From positions 1 to 64,000 of the forward strand of contig NZ_OMPS01000041.1 of assembly GCF_900313035.1 (NCBI RefSeq): a stretch of DNA of 64,000 nt, written 5' to 3'. This DNA comes from Ruegeria sp. EL01. Lineage in GTDB: Bacteria; Pseudomonadota; Alphaproteobacteria; Rhodobacterales; Rhodobacteraceae. Shown in pieces: positions 30,174 through 37,923 of the stretch. The first letter of the stretch is position 1, and each line of letters starts with the position of its first letter. Both the position numbers and the translations under genes were made by a program. Below the pieces are notes generated by a model. It did no database searches. It saw only the letters and a list, made by a program, of their open reading frames with translations, and had not been told where the DNA came from.

Positions 30174-31055
30174 GTGTCCGCTGCCTCACAACAACATCCC
30201 ATCAGCATGAAATTCGCGGCGTTTGGCCTGGTCCTGTTTTGGCTGATGCTAGCAGGCGGTCCGTTTCTTTGGACGGTCTGGGGGTCGTTCAAAGTCCAAG
30301 GGGATTTCTTCTCGAAGTCCGATTGGACAAATGCAATCTATGGTATTCGCACAACAATCGAGACCGGCGGCCCCTTTACTGGGCAAGGATATTCTGGCGC
30401 ATGGATTGAACAGGAGTTCTGGCGCGCGACGCTCAACACATTCATCGTTGTCTTATGCACCGTGACTATTTCGCTGACATTTGGCACCCTGGGTGGATAC
30501 GCTTTAGCCAGATCCGGCCGTCGCTAGGCGTTCTGGATTTTGATGGCTGCGTTGGCGTTTCGAGCCATGCCGCATATCACACTCGTCTCGGGTTACCTTT
30601 ATCCGTTTTTCCAGTGGAACCTTTGGGGTCACCTGCCAACGACGATTATCGTTTTGGTTGCGATCAACCAGCCATTCACCCTTTGGATGTTGCACGCATT
30701 CTTCCTGGGCATCCCGCGCGACATTGATGAAAGCGCGCTGATCGATGGCTGTTCGCGGTTTCAGGCATTTCGATATGTGATCATACCAGTGATGTGGCCG
30801 GGCGTTGTGACAACTGGGCTCTTTTCGTTCCTTCTCGCTTACAATGATTTTACCGTCGCAGCGATGCTTCTGAGCCAAGAAAACCAGACGATGGTGCCAA
30901 AGATTGCAAGCTTTCTTGGCACCACGCAGGTCGAAGGAAACGTGATGTTTGCTGTCTCGGCCGTTGTTTCGGCGATCATACCGTTGTTTTTCCTGACACT
31001 CTTCTTCCAACGGCAACTGGTTAGCGGATTAACTGCAGGCGCGGTGAAGGGTTAA
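30174..31055 (+). pseudogene. Second sugar-type ABC permease (MalG-like), interrupted by an in-frame TAG
   Basis: Residues 1-117 (from MSAASQQHPISMKFAAFGL to GGYALARSGRR) and the rest (AFWILMAALAFRAMPHITL... with the contact loop ESALIDGCSRFQAFRYVIIP) lie in the same frame, separated only by TAG at 30525-30527. Without the stop the product would be a normal 293-residue permease. Downstream ATG codons at 30540 and 30543 would give only the C-terminal half. No ATPase gene follows. Confidence 0.85.
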
Positions 31056-31163
31056 AACTGTTGATATTTGCGCCTGATCATCTCGATCGGGATCGGACAA
31101 CCAAAGCTTTTGACCAGTGACTATGATCGACCAATCACCGGCTAATCTGCCCACCACGTGTGC

Positions 31164-31343
31164 TGGCAGTACTTTTTTCTGTTCACCTCAACCGGTGCTT
31201 GATTTTTTGTCGCTTGTTCTGCACAACTATCGTGACACTGGCCTGCGCGCCATCTTGGCCGGTGTTCGAGAAAACGGCCGCCTATTAACAATACCGATTT
31301 CTGGATTGGAAATGGTGGCATAGATATAATTGGGAGGTTTAGC
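31164..31343 (+). repeat. Duplicated upstream region, copy 1 (before precursor 1)
   Basis: About 170 bp before the first precursor gene match the region before the second (31979-32149). Shared pieces include GTGCTTGATTTTTTGTCGC/TTGCTTGATTTTTTTGCCGC, CACAACTAT, GGCCGGTGTTCG and GGAGGTTTAGC. The promoter and the ribosome site GGAGG of both genes are therefore copies of one ancestor. A 69-codon frame at 31117-31323 has no support. Confidence 0.7.
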
Positions 31344-31673
31344 ATGAGTGTTGAAGACCTGAAGGAATATGCACGCCGTTGCGCCGCAGATCCTGATTTG
31401 CGTGCCAAGGCCAAGGAAATTGGTGCCACTGACCTGGACGGCCAGATCACACATGCGGCATCCATGGGGCTGACTTGGACCAAGGAAGATATGTCTGCCT
31501 ACCAAGAAGAGATCCAGGCCGATGGCGAGCTTGGCGAAGATGACCTGGAAAAAGTTGCTGGCGGCGTCGTGACGACCACCGCAGCAGCAGCGGCAGCAGT
31601 TGTTTCCGCAGCCGCCGCAGTGGTTGGGACAGCGACTGCAGTCACCACGACAACAAGCGGCAGCGGCTGGTAA
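31344..31673 (+). CDS. Nif11-type RiPP precursor peptide 1
   Basis: 109 residues. Residues 1-74 are a Nif11-type leader (MSVEDLKEYARRCAADPDL..., ending GELGEDDLEKVAGG), the double-Gly cleavage signal of C39 exporters. The core, residues 75-109, is built of VVTTT, runs of Ala with Val pairs, one inner Ser, GTATAV, TTTT and the end SGSGW. It has no Cys, no charged residue and one aromatic residue, the final Trp. Ribosome site GGAGG lies 9 bases before the ATG. Two paralogues follow at 32150 and 35912. The call is strong because of the leader and the maturation genes nearby. Confidence 0.92.
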   Translation: MSVEDLKEYARRCAADPDLRAKAKEIGATDLDGQITHAASMGLTWTKEDMSAYQEEIQADGELGEDDLEKVAGGVVTTTAAAAAAVVSAAAAVVGTATAVTTTTSGSGW

Positions 31674-31709
31674 CAGATTGGCGCGCCTTCGGGGCGAGCG
31701 CTGTATGCA

Positions 31710-31881
31710 GGACGCAAAATGGGGGCTGAGTCGGTTTTCATCCAGAGACGGATTGTTTCACGGCTGACGATCCCGCCCCACGCTCTGCTTGCAGTTTCCC
31801 GACGCCCACCGTGTTGGGATTGCACCGATGATCGGCCCAGATGGCGTAGGCGATTAATTCGCGAGGGAAACGGAAGCCCAT
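31710..31881 (-). pseudogene. IS6-family transposase remnant between the two precursor genes
   Basis: From 31881 the minus strand reads MGFRFPRELIAYAIWADHR, the start of IS6-type transposases. After a deletion and a frame change it reads RAWGGIVSRETIRLWMK, the helix-turn-helix region. Only about 55 codons are left, so it is inactive. Confidence 0.7.
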
Positions 31882-31978
31882 CAGGCGCGGCTTAGTTGTC
31901 AGTTTGATCGTGGCCGCCAGATATCTGAACGGTCAACGTGAGTAATCTGGCAATGCCAAACAGGCGTACAGACAGACA

Positions 31979-32149
31979 GTTTTTGTATTCGCCTCGGCCG
32001 TTGCTTGATTTTTTTGCCGCTTGTTCTCCACAACTATAGCGGCACTGGCGCGCGCGCCATCTGGCCGGTGTTCGGGAAAGCTGTGGTCTATGAACAGTGC
32101 AAACTTCGAGGTTCGGTATGGTGGCGTTGAGATCGCTTGGAGGTTTAGC
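31979..32149 (+). repeat. Duplicated upstream region, copy 2 (before precursor 2)
   Basis: Second copy of the region at 31164-31343, diverged by substitutions and small indels but ending in the same GGAGGTTTAGC before the ATG. With the gene it forms a duplicated unit of about 500 bp, with ATGs 806 bp apart. Confidence 0.7.
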
Positions 32150-32482
32150 ATGAGTGTTGAAGACCTGAAGGAATATGCACGTCGTTGCGCCGCAGATCCT
32201 GAATTGCGCGCCAAGGCCAAGGAAATCGGCGCTACTGATCTGGAAGGCCAGATCGCACATGCCGCATCCATGGGTCTGACTTGGACCAAAGAAGACATGA
32301 TCGCCTTCCAGGAAGAACTACAAGCCGATGGAGAGCTTGGCGAAGATGATCTGGAAAAAGTTGCCGGTGGTGTTGTAACTACCACCGCAGCAGCGGCGGC
32401 GGTAGCTGTGTCCGCAGCCTCTGCCGCGGTGGTCGCGACTGCGGCTGCAGTCACCAGCACAACTTCAGGCAGTGGCTGGTGA
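32150..32482 (+). CDS. Nif11-type RiPP precursor peptide 2
   Basis: 110 residues: a 74-residue leader almost the same as precursor 1 and a 36-residue core with VVTTT, an Ala run broken by Val and two inner Ser, ATAAAV, TSTT and the end SGSGW. The start at 32150 is set by GGAGG and by identity with precursor 1; a longer frame from 32021 runs into the duplicated upstream region and is not real. The FAD oxidase gene follows on the same strand. Confidence 0.92.
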   Translation: MSVEDLKEYARRCAADPELRAKAKEIGATDLEGQIAHAASMGLTWTKEDMIAFQEELQADGELGEDDLEKVAGGVVTTTAAAAAVAVSAASAAVVATAAAVTSTTSGSGW

Positions 32483-32523
32483 TAACTTGGCGCAGCCCTC
32501 GGGACTTGCGAAATTTCAACGCG

Positions 32524-32555
32524 ACCCTCTGGGCAAATGGCCGGAGGGTATTTTG
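32524..32555 (+). terminator. Possible weak terminator after precursor 2
   Basis: ACCCTC at 32524-32529 pairs with GAGGGT at 32544-32549, followed by ATTTTGTT. It could uncouple the highly needed precursor mRNA from the downstream enzyme genes. Confidence 0.4.
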
Positions 32556-32679
32556 TTGAGCGACAGCGGAACGTCCCAGCATTGGAATGTGCCCCGGATC
32601 GGATCGCGCGACCCAAATCAGTCTGGCAAAATGCGGCCTTTCAGGTGCGCTCGGTCAGGCATCAACAAAAAGACCCATT

Positions 32680-33936
32680 ATGCCGCTCACTGACTACGGA
32701 AAACTATATCTTTCACCGCTTGAGCCATCTCTGCGGGCGCCTCAGTCTACTGCAGAAGCCATCACGCAGTGGCGTGAGGAACTCTCTCGTGGACACCGGC
32801 TGCGCGTACGAGGCAGCGGTCATAGTCTGAGCGGTGCAAGCCTGCCCAGAAGAGGCGAAACACTGTTTCTGACGCATGGCCTTGACCAGTTTGAGGTCGT
32901 GGAACCCGACTTGCTGCGGGTCGGGTGCGGTGCCATCATGTGGGATATCCGCGATTTTGCAGCCGCTCATGGAGCGAGCTTGCCGGTTTTCAATGGTGGG
33001 TGGGCTGGCCCGACGTTGGGTGGCTATGTCAACGCGGGAGGCATGGGGTTGCGTGTGCCGCCGACCACCCGAGAGGCAGCGGCGCGCGGAGAGTCCAATG
33101 ACGGCTATGTCTCAATCTCGGAAACGCATGGCGGCTTTTGGGCCCATGTCGAGGCGCTCACTCTGGTCGATGGTCGCGGTGAACTGCGTAAGTTGACCCC
33201 AGAAGACCCTGACTTTTGTTGGGTATTTGCTGCAATGGGGCAATTTGGTTTGGTCCTGGATGTCACCCTTCGACTGAAGGCCATTCCGGGCGTCACCAAT
33301 CAATTTGCGGTTGGTCAATCGGGTAAAATTCCGGTCACCAATCCGCTCAACCCATCCGAAACAAACGACCTACCGGGACCGGATGGCATCGACTGGCTTT
33401 ATTGGTTCTCGGCCATGGTTCCGGTCGACGAAGAAGATCGGTTCTGGGCGCTGATCGGAGATTGGGCAAACCGGCACTCCGCCACGCTTGAACCCAGTGG
33501 CGGTTGGGTCGGGCCATCTCTGCATGGAAAGCCCATCGGCTTCCGGTATCTTGTCAAACGGCGTGCCCCGGTGCCTCCACTGCTGTATCCAAGGGACGAA
33601 GATTTTGTCCTGATGGGAGTCATGGCTCTCTGCCGTGGCATCGGCAAGCCAGAGGTGGAGTCCGCGCTGGTCGAAGCCGAGCAGGACTTTGTTTCATCCA
33701 TTGTTGACGAAGGCGGTCGCCTTTACGTGCAGGCTGAGAATCTGAGCCGGTCACTGGATTATGCGGACTATTACGACGCAGAGACTTGGACGATGTTTTG
33801 TGCTTTGAAGAAGAAATATGATCCGCAAAGCCTTGTTAACATCGGAGAGCTGCAGCGATCGAAAGAGACGGAGCCTGTAACCGTTGCTCAGATTCGCAGA
33901 CTTGCGGCTGCCACGCAGCGTGTTTTGAATACATAG
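32680..33936 (+). CDS. FAD-binding oxidoreductase, PCMH/VAO type
   Basis: 418 residues from the ATG at 32680 (the longer frame from 32587 has no support). The PCMH FAD domain shows RVRGSGHS, where the His is the usual site of covalent FAD attachment, GGWAGPTLGGYVNAGGMG, and AAMGQFGLVLDVTLR. The C-terminus KKKYDPQSLVNIGELQ is typical of these oxidases. They oxidise alcohols, amines or C-C bonds with O2. Between the precursors and the halogenase-like gene, it probably acts on the peptide or on a small building block; which one is not shown. Confidence 0.82.
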   Translation: MPLTDYGKLYLSPLEPSLRAPQSTAEAITQWREELSRGHRLRVRGSGHSLSGASLPRRGETLFLTHGLDQFEVVEPDLLRVGCGAIMWDIRDFAAAHGASLPVFNGGWAGPTLGGYVNAGGMGLRVPPTTREAAARGESNDGYVSISETHGGFWAHVEALTLVDGRGELRKLTPEDPDFCWVFAAMGQFGLVLDVTLRLKAIPGVTNQFAVGQSGKIPVTNPLNPSETNDLPGPDGIDWLYWFSAMVPVDEEDRFWALIGDWANRHSATLEPSGGWVGPSLHGKPIGFRYLVKRRAPVPPLLYPRDEDFVLMGVMALCRGIGKPEVESALVEAEQDFVSSIVDEGGRLYVQAENLSRSLDYADYYDAETWTMFCALKKKYDPQSLVNIGELQRSKETEPVTVAQIRRLAAATQRVLNT

Positions 33937-33960
33937 CCCAGTTCGGCCTGGGAGGCGAAA

Positions 33961-35412
33961 ATGGACGAAGCGGAAACAGCAGATGTTGCGGTGATTGGCG
34001 GCGGCCCGGCAGGATCGGTGCTGGCAGGTCTGTGCGCCAAGGCTGGCCTGTCCACCGTCCTTCTCGAAAGAGAGACCGGGCCGCGCTACCGCATCGGTGA
34101 ATCACTGTTGCCAGCCACGCTGCGGCAGGTTTTGCCCCTGATCGGTGCACAGGACGCCGTCGATGCCGAAACCTATACCGTGAAGCGGGGTGCCACATTC
34201 TCGTGGGGCGCTGACAAACAGGACATCTGGACCCTCGCCTTCGGCCCCGACCAAGCCGATGATCCCCCTCTTGCCCTCAACGTTGATCGCGCAAGTTTTG
34301 ACGAAATCCTCCTGTCCAGTGCGCAGAATTGCGGCGCGACTCTGCTCAGAGGGTATGACGCAATTTCCGTCGGTGACGGCGACGCACAGCAAGGTCGCAG
34401 CGTGACCTATTTCCACCGCCAGAGCGCGAGGCAAAATGCCTTGCACGCAAGATTTGTTGTGAACGCCACCGGACAAATGCGCCTGAACATCCCGGAATTG
34501 GACGCGCGCGAACATTCGCACTTTTTTCGTAAGGTGGCGGTTTGGGGATACTGGACAGGCGGAGGGCGACTTGACGCCCCTCTGGATGGGAACGTCTTTT
34601 TCGAGACCCTGGAAACCGAACATGGGACGGCCTGGGTTTGGTACATTCCCCTGCGGGACGGATTGACCAGCGTGGGCGTGGTCGCCCCGCGCGACTGCCT
34701 GACCAAGCTGCGTGTGGATCCCCGGGCGGGTTTGGCAAATTGGCTTGCGACCTGCCCACGGACAACCAAGCTTCTGTGTAACGCCACACCCGCAGAGCAT
34801 GCGCCCTACGATCAGGTGAGTCTGTGCGCGGACTACTCGTATGCATCCAACGCATTCAGCGCGCCGGGTATCGTGCAGATCGGTGATGCCGCCTGTTTCG
34901 TAGACGTGCTTCTGTCGTCAGGCGTGCATCTGGCAACCTATGGAGCACTCTTGGCAGCCCGGTCGATTAAGGCGGCTCTTTCCGGTGCGATACCGGAAGA
35001 TGTTGCCATGGCCGAATACGAGAGTCGCCTGCGACAAGAATTTTCTGTGTTCTACGCAGGGCTATCGGGTCTTTACGATATGGAGAAGCGGTCACAGGAT
35101 TATGTCGGCTGGCTGCGCGCCTTGTTACAAAACAGCAACGGGGTGCTCATGGAACGGGGACAGACATTGGACAATCCCGGTGGGCTGAATGTTGGTGGCG
35201 CGTCTTGTTCCGACGCAGAGCTGCACGCACAGGCTCAGAGAAACCTGACCATGATGCGTGGGTACAATTCCTATCAATTGACCTATGACGGTCCGCCAAA
35301 GGCGACGCCAATTGCCGCCCTGCCCGCGATCCACAACTTGTTGGCAATCGATGAGTATGGCGAATGGATCATGCCGGCGCATAAACGCACACCCGCCCCC
35401 CCTACTGTCTAA
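33961..35412 (+). CDS. Flavin-dependent halogenase-like protein
   Basis: 483 residues. FAD motif VIGGGPAGSVLAG (residues 11-23), YRIGESLLPAT (43-53), K75 in KRGATFSWG, the position of the catalytic lysine in this family, and the halogenase motif WxWxIP as WVWYIP at 225-230; then IGDAACFVDVLLSSGVHLA. These are hallmarks of flavin-dependent halogenases of the CmlS/CndH kind; related non-halogenating oxidases lack some of them. It needs a separate flavin reductase, not seen here. GGGAGG precedes the ATG. The invariant C-terminal Trp of the three precursors is an obvious candidate target. Confidence 0.82.
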   Translation: MDEAETADVAVIGGGPAGSVLAGLCAKAGLSTVLLERETGPRYRIGESLLPATLRQVLPLIGAQDAVDAETYTVKRGATFSWGADKQDIWTLAFGPDQADDPPLALNVDRASFDEILLSSAQNCGATLLRGYDAISVGDGDAQQGRSVTYFHRQSARQNALHARFVVNATGQMRLNIPELDAREHSHFFRKVAVWGYWTGGGRLDAPLDGNVFFETLETEHGTAWVWYIPLRDGLTSVGVVAPRDCLTKLRVDPRAGLANWLATCPRTTKLLCNATPAEHAPYDQVSLCADYSYASNAFSAPGIVQIGDAACFVDVLLSSGVHLATYGALLAARSIKAALSGAIPEDVAMAEYESRLRQEFSVFYAGLSGLYDMEKRSQDYVGWLRALLQNSNGVLMERGQTLDNPGGLNVGGASCSDAELHAQAQRNLTMMRGYNSYQLTYDGPPKATPIAALPAIHNLLAIDEYGEWIMPAHKRTPAPPTV

Positions 35413-35532
35413 AAAGGAACCTGCACTTCCCCTGGCTGGGTCATTGCGAAGGCACACAATTTGGCTTCGAGTCCCTAATAGCGACGGATTGCATTCTTCA
35501 ACCTGAGGTGGATTCACTGCTCAAGTCAGAAC

Positions 35533-35560
35533 AAAAAAAGGGGCGGATGTGCTCCGCCCC
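35533..35560 (-). terminator. Rho-independent terminator of precursor 3
   Basis: On the minus strand GGGGCGGA-GCACA-TCCGCCCC is followed by TTTTTTTG. It lies 23 bp after the stop of precursor 3. The clean 8-bp stem plus T run makes this a strong call. Confidence 0.9.
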
Positions 35561-35582
35561 TTCCAACTGTCTGTCAACCAGT

Positions 35583-35912
35583 TTACCAACCGCTACCGGT
35601 TGAGGCTGACGTTACTGCGGCGGCGGTGCCGACAACGGCTGCCGCTGCGCCGACAACGGCTGCTGCAGCCGCGGCCGTGGTGGTTACAACACCACCGGCA
35701 ACTTTTTCCAGATCATCTTCGCCAAGCTCGCCATCGGCTTGGAGCTCCTCCTGGAAGGCGGCCATGTCTTCCTTGGTCCAATTCAGGCCCATGGATGTGG
35801 CATGCTCAATCTGGCCATCCAGATTGGTTGCGCCAATCTCTTTCGCCTTGGCCCGCAAATCGGCGTCGCTTGCACAGCGGCGTGCATATTCCTTCAGGTC
35901 TTCGACACTCAT
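35583..35912 (-). CDS. Nif11-type RiPP precursor peptide 3
   Basis: 109 residues, opposite in direction to the other two. The leader (MSVEDLKEYARRCASDADL... to VAGG, 74 residues) and the core (VVTTT, Ala runs with VV pairs, GTAAAV, TSAS, end TGSGW) are clear paralogues. The start at 35912 has AGAAGGGAC upstream; the GTG at 35930 is less likely. The upstream sequence is unrelated to that of precursors 1 and 2, so it may be expressed separately. It has its own terminator. Confidence 0.92.
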   Translation of the reverse strand: MSVEDLKEYARRCASDADLRAKAKEIGATNLDGQIEHATSMGLNWTKEDMAAFQEELQADGELGEDDLEKVAGGVVTTTAAAAAAVVGAAAAVVGTAAAVTSASTGSGW

Positions 35913-35930
35913 TGCATTGTCCCTTCTCAC

Positions 35931-36264
35931 GTTTCGCCATGGGTCAAATCAATGTCGGGTCCGTGATTGGACGCACAACCAAACCAAATGGCCTTGTTAT
36001 TCTTCACACGATAAAAGTGTACCGAGGACCCATCAAAAATCAAGCGCCGTAATTTGAAAGTCGAGTTTTTTTGCCTGAGTTGTCGAACGTGCGACGAAGG
36101 TTGTCGCCTGCTTCATGGTGTGGCAAACCTGAAAACGCAGGCAGCCTTGGTTTGGGTCGGGCGCGATAGCATCTGATTTGCCGACTGGCATTGATCTAAC
36201 CAGGTGGGCCAAATCCCGCCTGAGAGAACCAACTATCGCGACTGGACCAAGTCACCGGTTGTAC
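35931..36264. other. Intergenic region upstream of precursor 3
   Basis: About 330 bp between precursor 3 and the stop of the ammonia-lyase-like gene, both minus strand. It must hold the promoter of precursor 3. I see no further gene and no similarity to the promoter regions of precursors 1 and 2. Confidence 0.45.
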
Positions 36265-37344
36265 TTAACCGGAGGCCACAGATGGACCTTCGGTCACGAG
36301 AGTGACCACATTGGCCCCTCGGTCGAGCGCGGCACAAGTACGCAGAACTGAATCCGAAAGGACTTCCTGCAACCCTGCGTAGGCAGCCGCCCCGGACGGT
36401 TGGGTGAAGACCTGGGATGTTGCATGGGACAATCGAAGATCATTCATTGCTTTGAGGGCTGCGAGGTCGGAAATGGCCATGGCACCAAAAAGCCTGTCAC
36501 GCAGGAGGTCCCAAGCCACGTTGGACGGTGTCTCGCAGGCGAGACACGCCATCGAGGTCGTGGCCCCTTCGGCAACGCTTCTGAGTTCCCCGGCCTCCAA
36601 ACTGGCGGCAACAGGCGCCACGTGAAGCGGTTCGACGGTGATAATGCGAGGCATCTGCGCACCCAGTCTTGTGGCAAACCGCGCCACTACGCCGGCCGCT
36701 AATGAACCGACACCCGCTGGCACCAAGACATGTGTGGGTGGCGATGGCAATTGTTCGAGGATTTCATCCACGATCCGTCCATAGCCAAAGAGCGTCAGAT
36801 AGGGGATTTCCTCACATCCGGGGCGACCTGTGTCGGAAAATTCTACGGCACCAGTCTTCTGGGCGTCTTCGGCTGCAGCTGCTATCGCCCGGTCATAGCC
36901 GCCCTCGACCGCCACAGTTCGCGCGCCAAACTGCGTGATCCGATCAAAGTTTTCTTGTGGCACGGATGCAGGCATAAAGACGGTCGCGGCAACACCCAGA
37001 CGTTGCGCGGCCCATGCAACAGCGCGACCATGGTTGCCATCGGATGCGCAGACGAACCTATCCGCGTTTGCCAGGTCCGGCTTTGCGGCCAGTACCCCAA
37101 GAACACCGAGCGCCTTGAAGCAGGACAGGCCCTCACCTGCAAAGCGTTTGCCTTCATTCTTGATCCAGCATGTTACATGTCCGTCGGTGTTGTGCTTATC
37201 TGCGATTAAAGGGGTTTGCGTCATGGCAGGATTCTTTGCGATGGCCGAAAGGATTCTGTCGGATTGCGCGGCAAACACCGTTCCGGGGTGCGCGGGTGAC
37301 CAATGAGCGTTCCGAAGGTAGGCTTTTGAAGAACCGATTTGCAC
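36265..37344 (-). CDS. PLP-dependent lyase, diaminopropionate ammonia-lyase-like
   Basis: 359 residues of fold type II. The PLP lysine is in SCFKALGV, followed by CASDGNHGRAVAWAAQ, the phosphate loop VPAGVGSLAAGVV, and the opening YLRNAHWSPAHPGTVFAAQ, all resembling diaminopropionate ammonia-lyase (which makes pyruvate and ammonia from 2,3-diaminopropionate). A threonine/serine dehydratase function is possible. The start is GTG at 37344 with GGAG 9 bases before. In a peptide cluster it may supply or remove an amino acid, or be a bystander. Confidence 0.8.
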   Translation of the reverse strand: MQIGSSKAYLRNAHWSPAHPGTVFAAQSDRILSAIAKNPAMTQTPLIADKHNTDGHVTCWIKNEGKRFAGEGLSCFKALGVLGVLAAKPDLANADRFVCASDGNHGRAVAWAAQRLGVAATVFMPASVPQENFDRITQFGARTVAVEGGYDRAIAAAAEDAQKTGAVEFSDTGRPGCEEIPYLTLFGYGRIVDEILEQLPSPPTHVLVPAGVGSLAAGVVARFATRLGAQMPRIITVEPLHVAPVAASLEAGELRSVAEGATTSMACLACETPSNVAWDLLRDRLFGAMAISDLAALKAMNDLRLSHATSQVFTQPSGAAAYAGLQEVLSDSVLRTCAALDRGANVVTLVTEGPSVASG

Positions 37345-37442
37345 AGCTGCGCGCTCCTAAAGGAATGTTTGAAAATTCTTCTAGCTGTCATTTGGGGGAA
37401 GCTATACAATCTAAAATAGAAGCAAGCACAAAATTGTGAATA

Positions 37443-37910
37443 ATGCGCGCTGTTTGGCCGATGGATCAGAAGGTGACATTTCAGATGTTGAAAGCCGAAA
37501 TCCAGCTCGCCAACACACTTTCGGCTGTGCCGGGCTTGCTGGACCAACTGGATCGGACCCTTGCCGCCATGGATGTGCCTGATGCCGACGCATTTCAGGT
37601 CAAGCTCGCGCTGGAAGAATTGATCACCAACGCCATAAACTACGGGTTTGACGCGGGGCAGACCTCACAGCTTGAGGTAGCCCTGCAACGCCAAAACGAA
37701 GACCTCATTTGCGAGTTGAGAGATCATGGCCGGATTTTCAATCCGTTGGACGTGGTCGAGCCAGACGTGACGCTGGATGTTGACCATCGCAAGGTTGGCG
37801 GGCTAGGCGTGTTTTTCGTTCGTCAAGTCATGGACGACGTAAGCTATGAAAGAGCCGGCAATATGAATGTGATGCGTCTGCGCAAAACGTTGGGCCGTGA
37901 AGGCGAATAG
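37443..37910 (+). CDS. RsbW-like anti-sigma factor / serine kinase (HATPase)
   Basis: 155 residues at most. N box ALEELITNAINYGF, G1 ELRDHGRIFNP and G2 VGGLGVFFVRQVMD of a GHKL ATPase. Such proteins phosphorylate a STAS antagonist and bind a sigma factor or other target. In-frame ATGs at 37461 and 37485 (AGAAGG before the latter) are alternative starts. First gene of a ten-gene plus-strand operon that also has a SpoIIE phosphatase; a STAS protein lies at 61919. Confidence 0.85.
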   Translation: MRAVWPMDQKVTFQMLKAEIQLANTLSAVPGLLDQLDRTLAAMDVPDADAFQVKLALEELITNAINYGFDAGQTSQLEVALQRQNEDLICELRDHGRIFNPLDVVEPDVTLDVDHRKVGGLGVFFVRQVMDDVSYERAGNMNVMRLRKTLGREGE

Positions 37911-37923
37911 GAAGGCGAAGACA

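Noticed and set aside
25259..30527. Stop codons at Tyr-like positions in ampC and the permease as a sign of stop-codon recoding
   Set aside because: TAA and TAG end many intact genes in the window, and no special tRNA or recoding element is seen; decay by point mutation is simpler.
31117..31323. A 69-codon frame just before precursor 1
   Set aside because: It falls in the duplicated non-coding upstream region, is not kept as a frame in the second copy and shows no family signature.
31566..32479. GCA/GCG triplet runs that could be taken for a simple repeat or CRISPR-like array
   Set aside because: They lie inside the three precursor reading frames and encode the Ala-rich cores; there is no repeat-spacer pattern.
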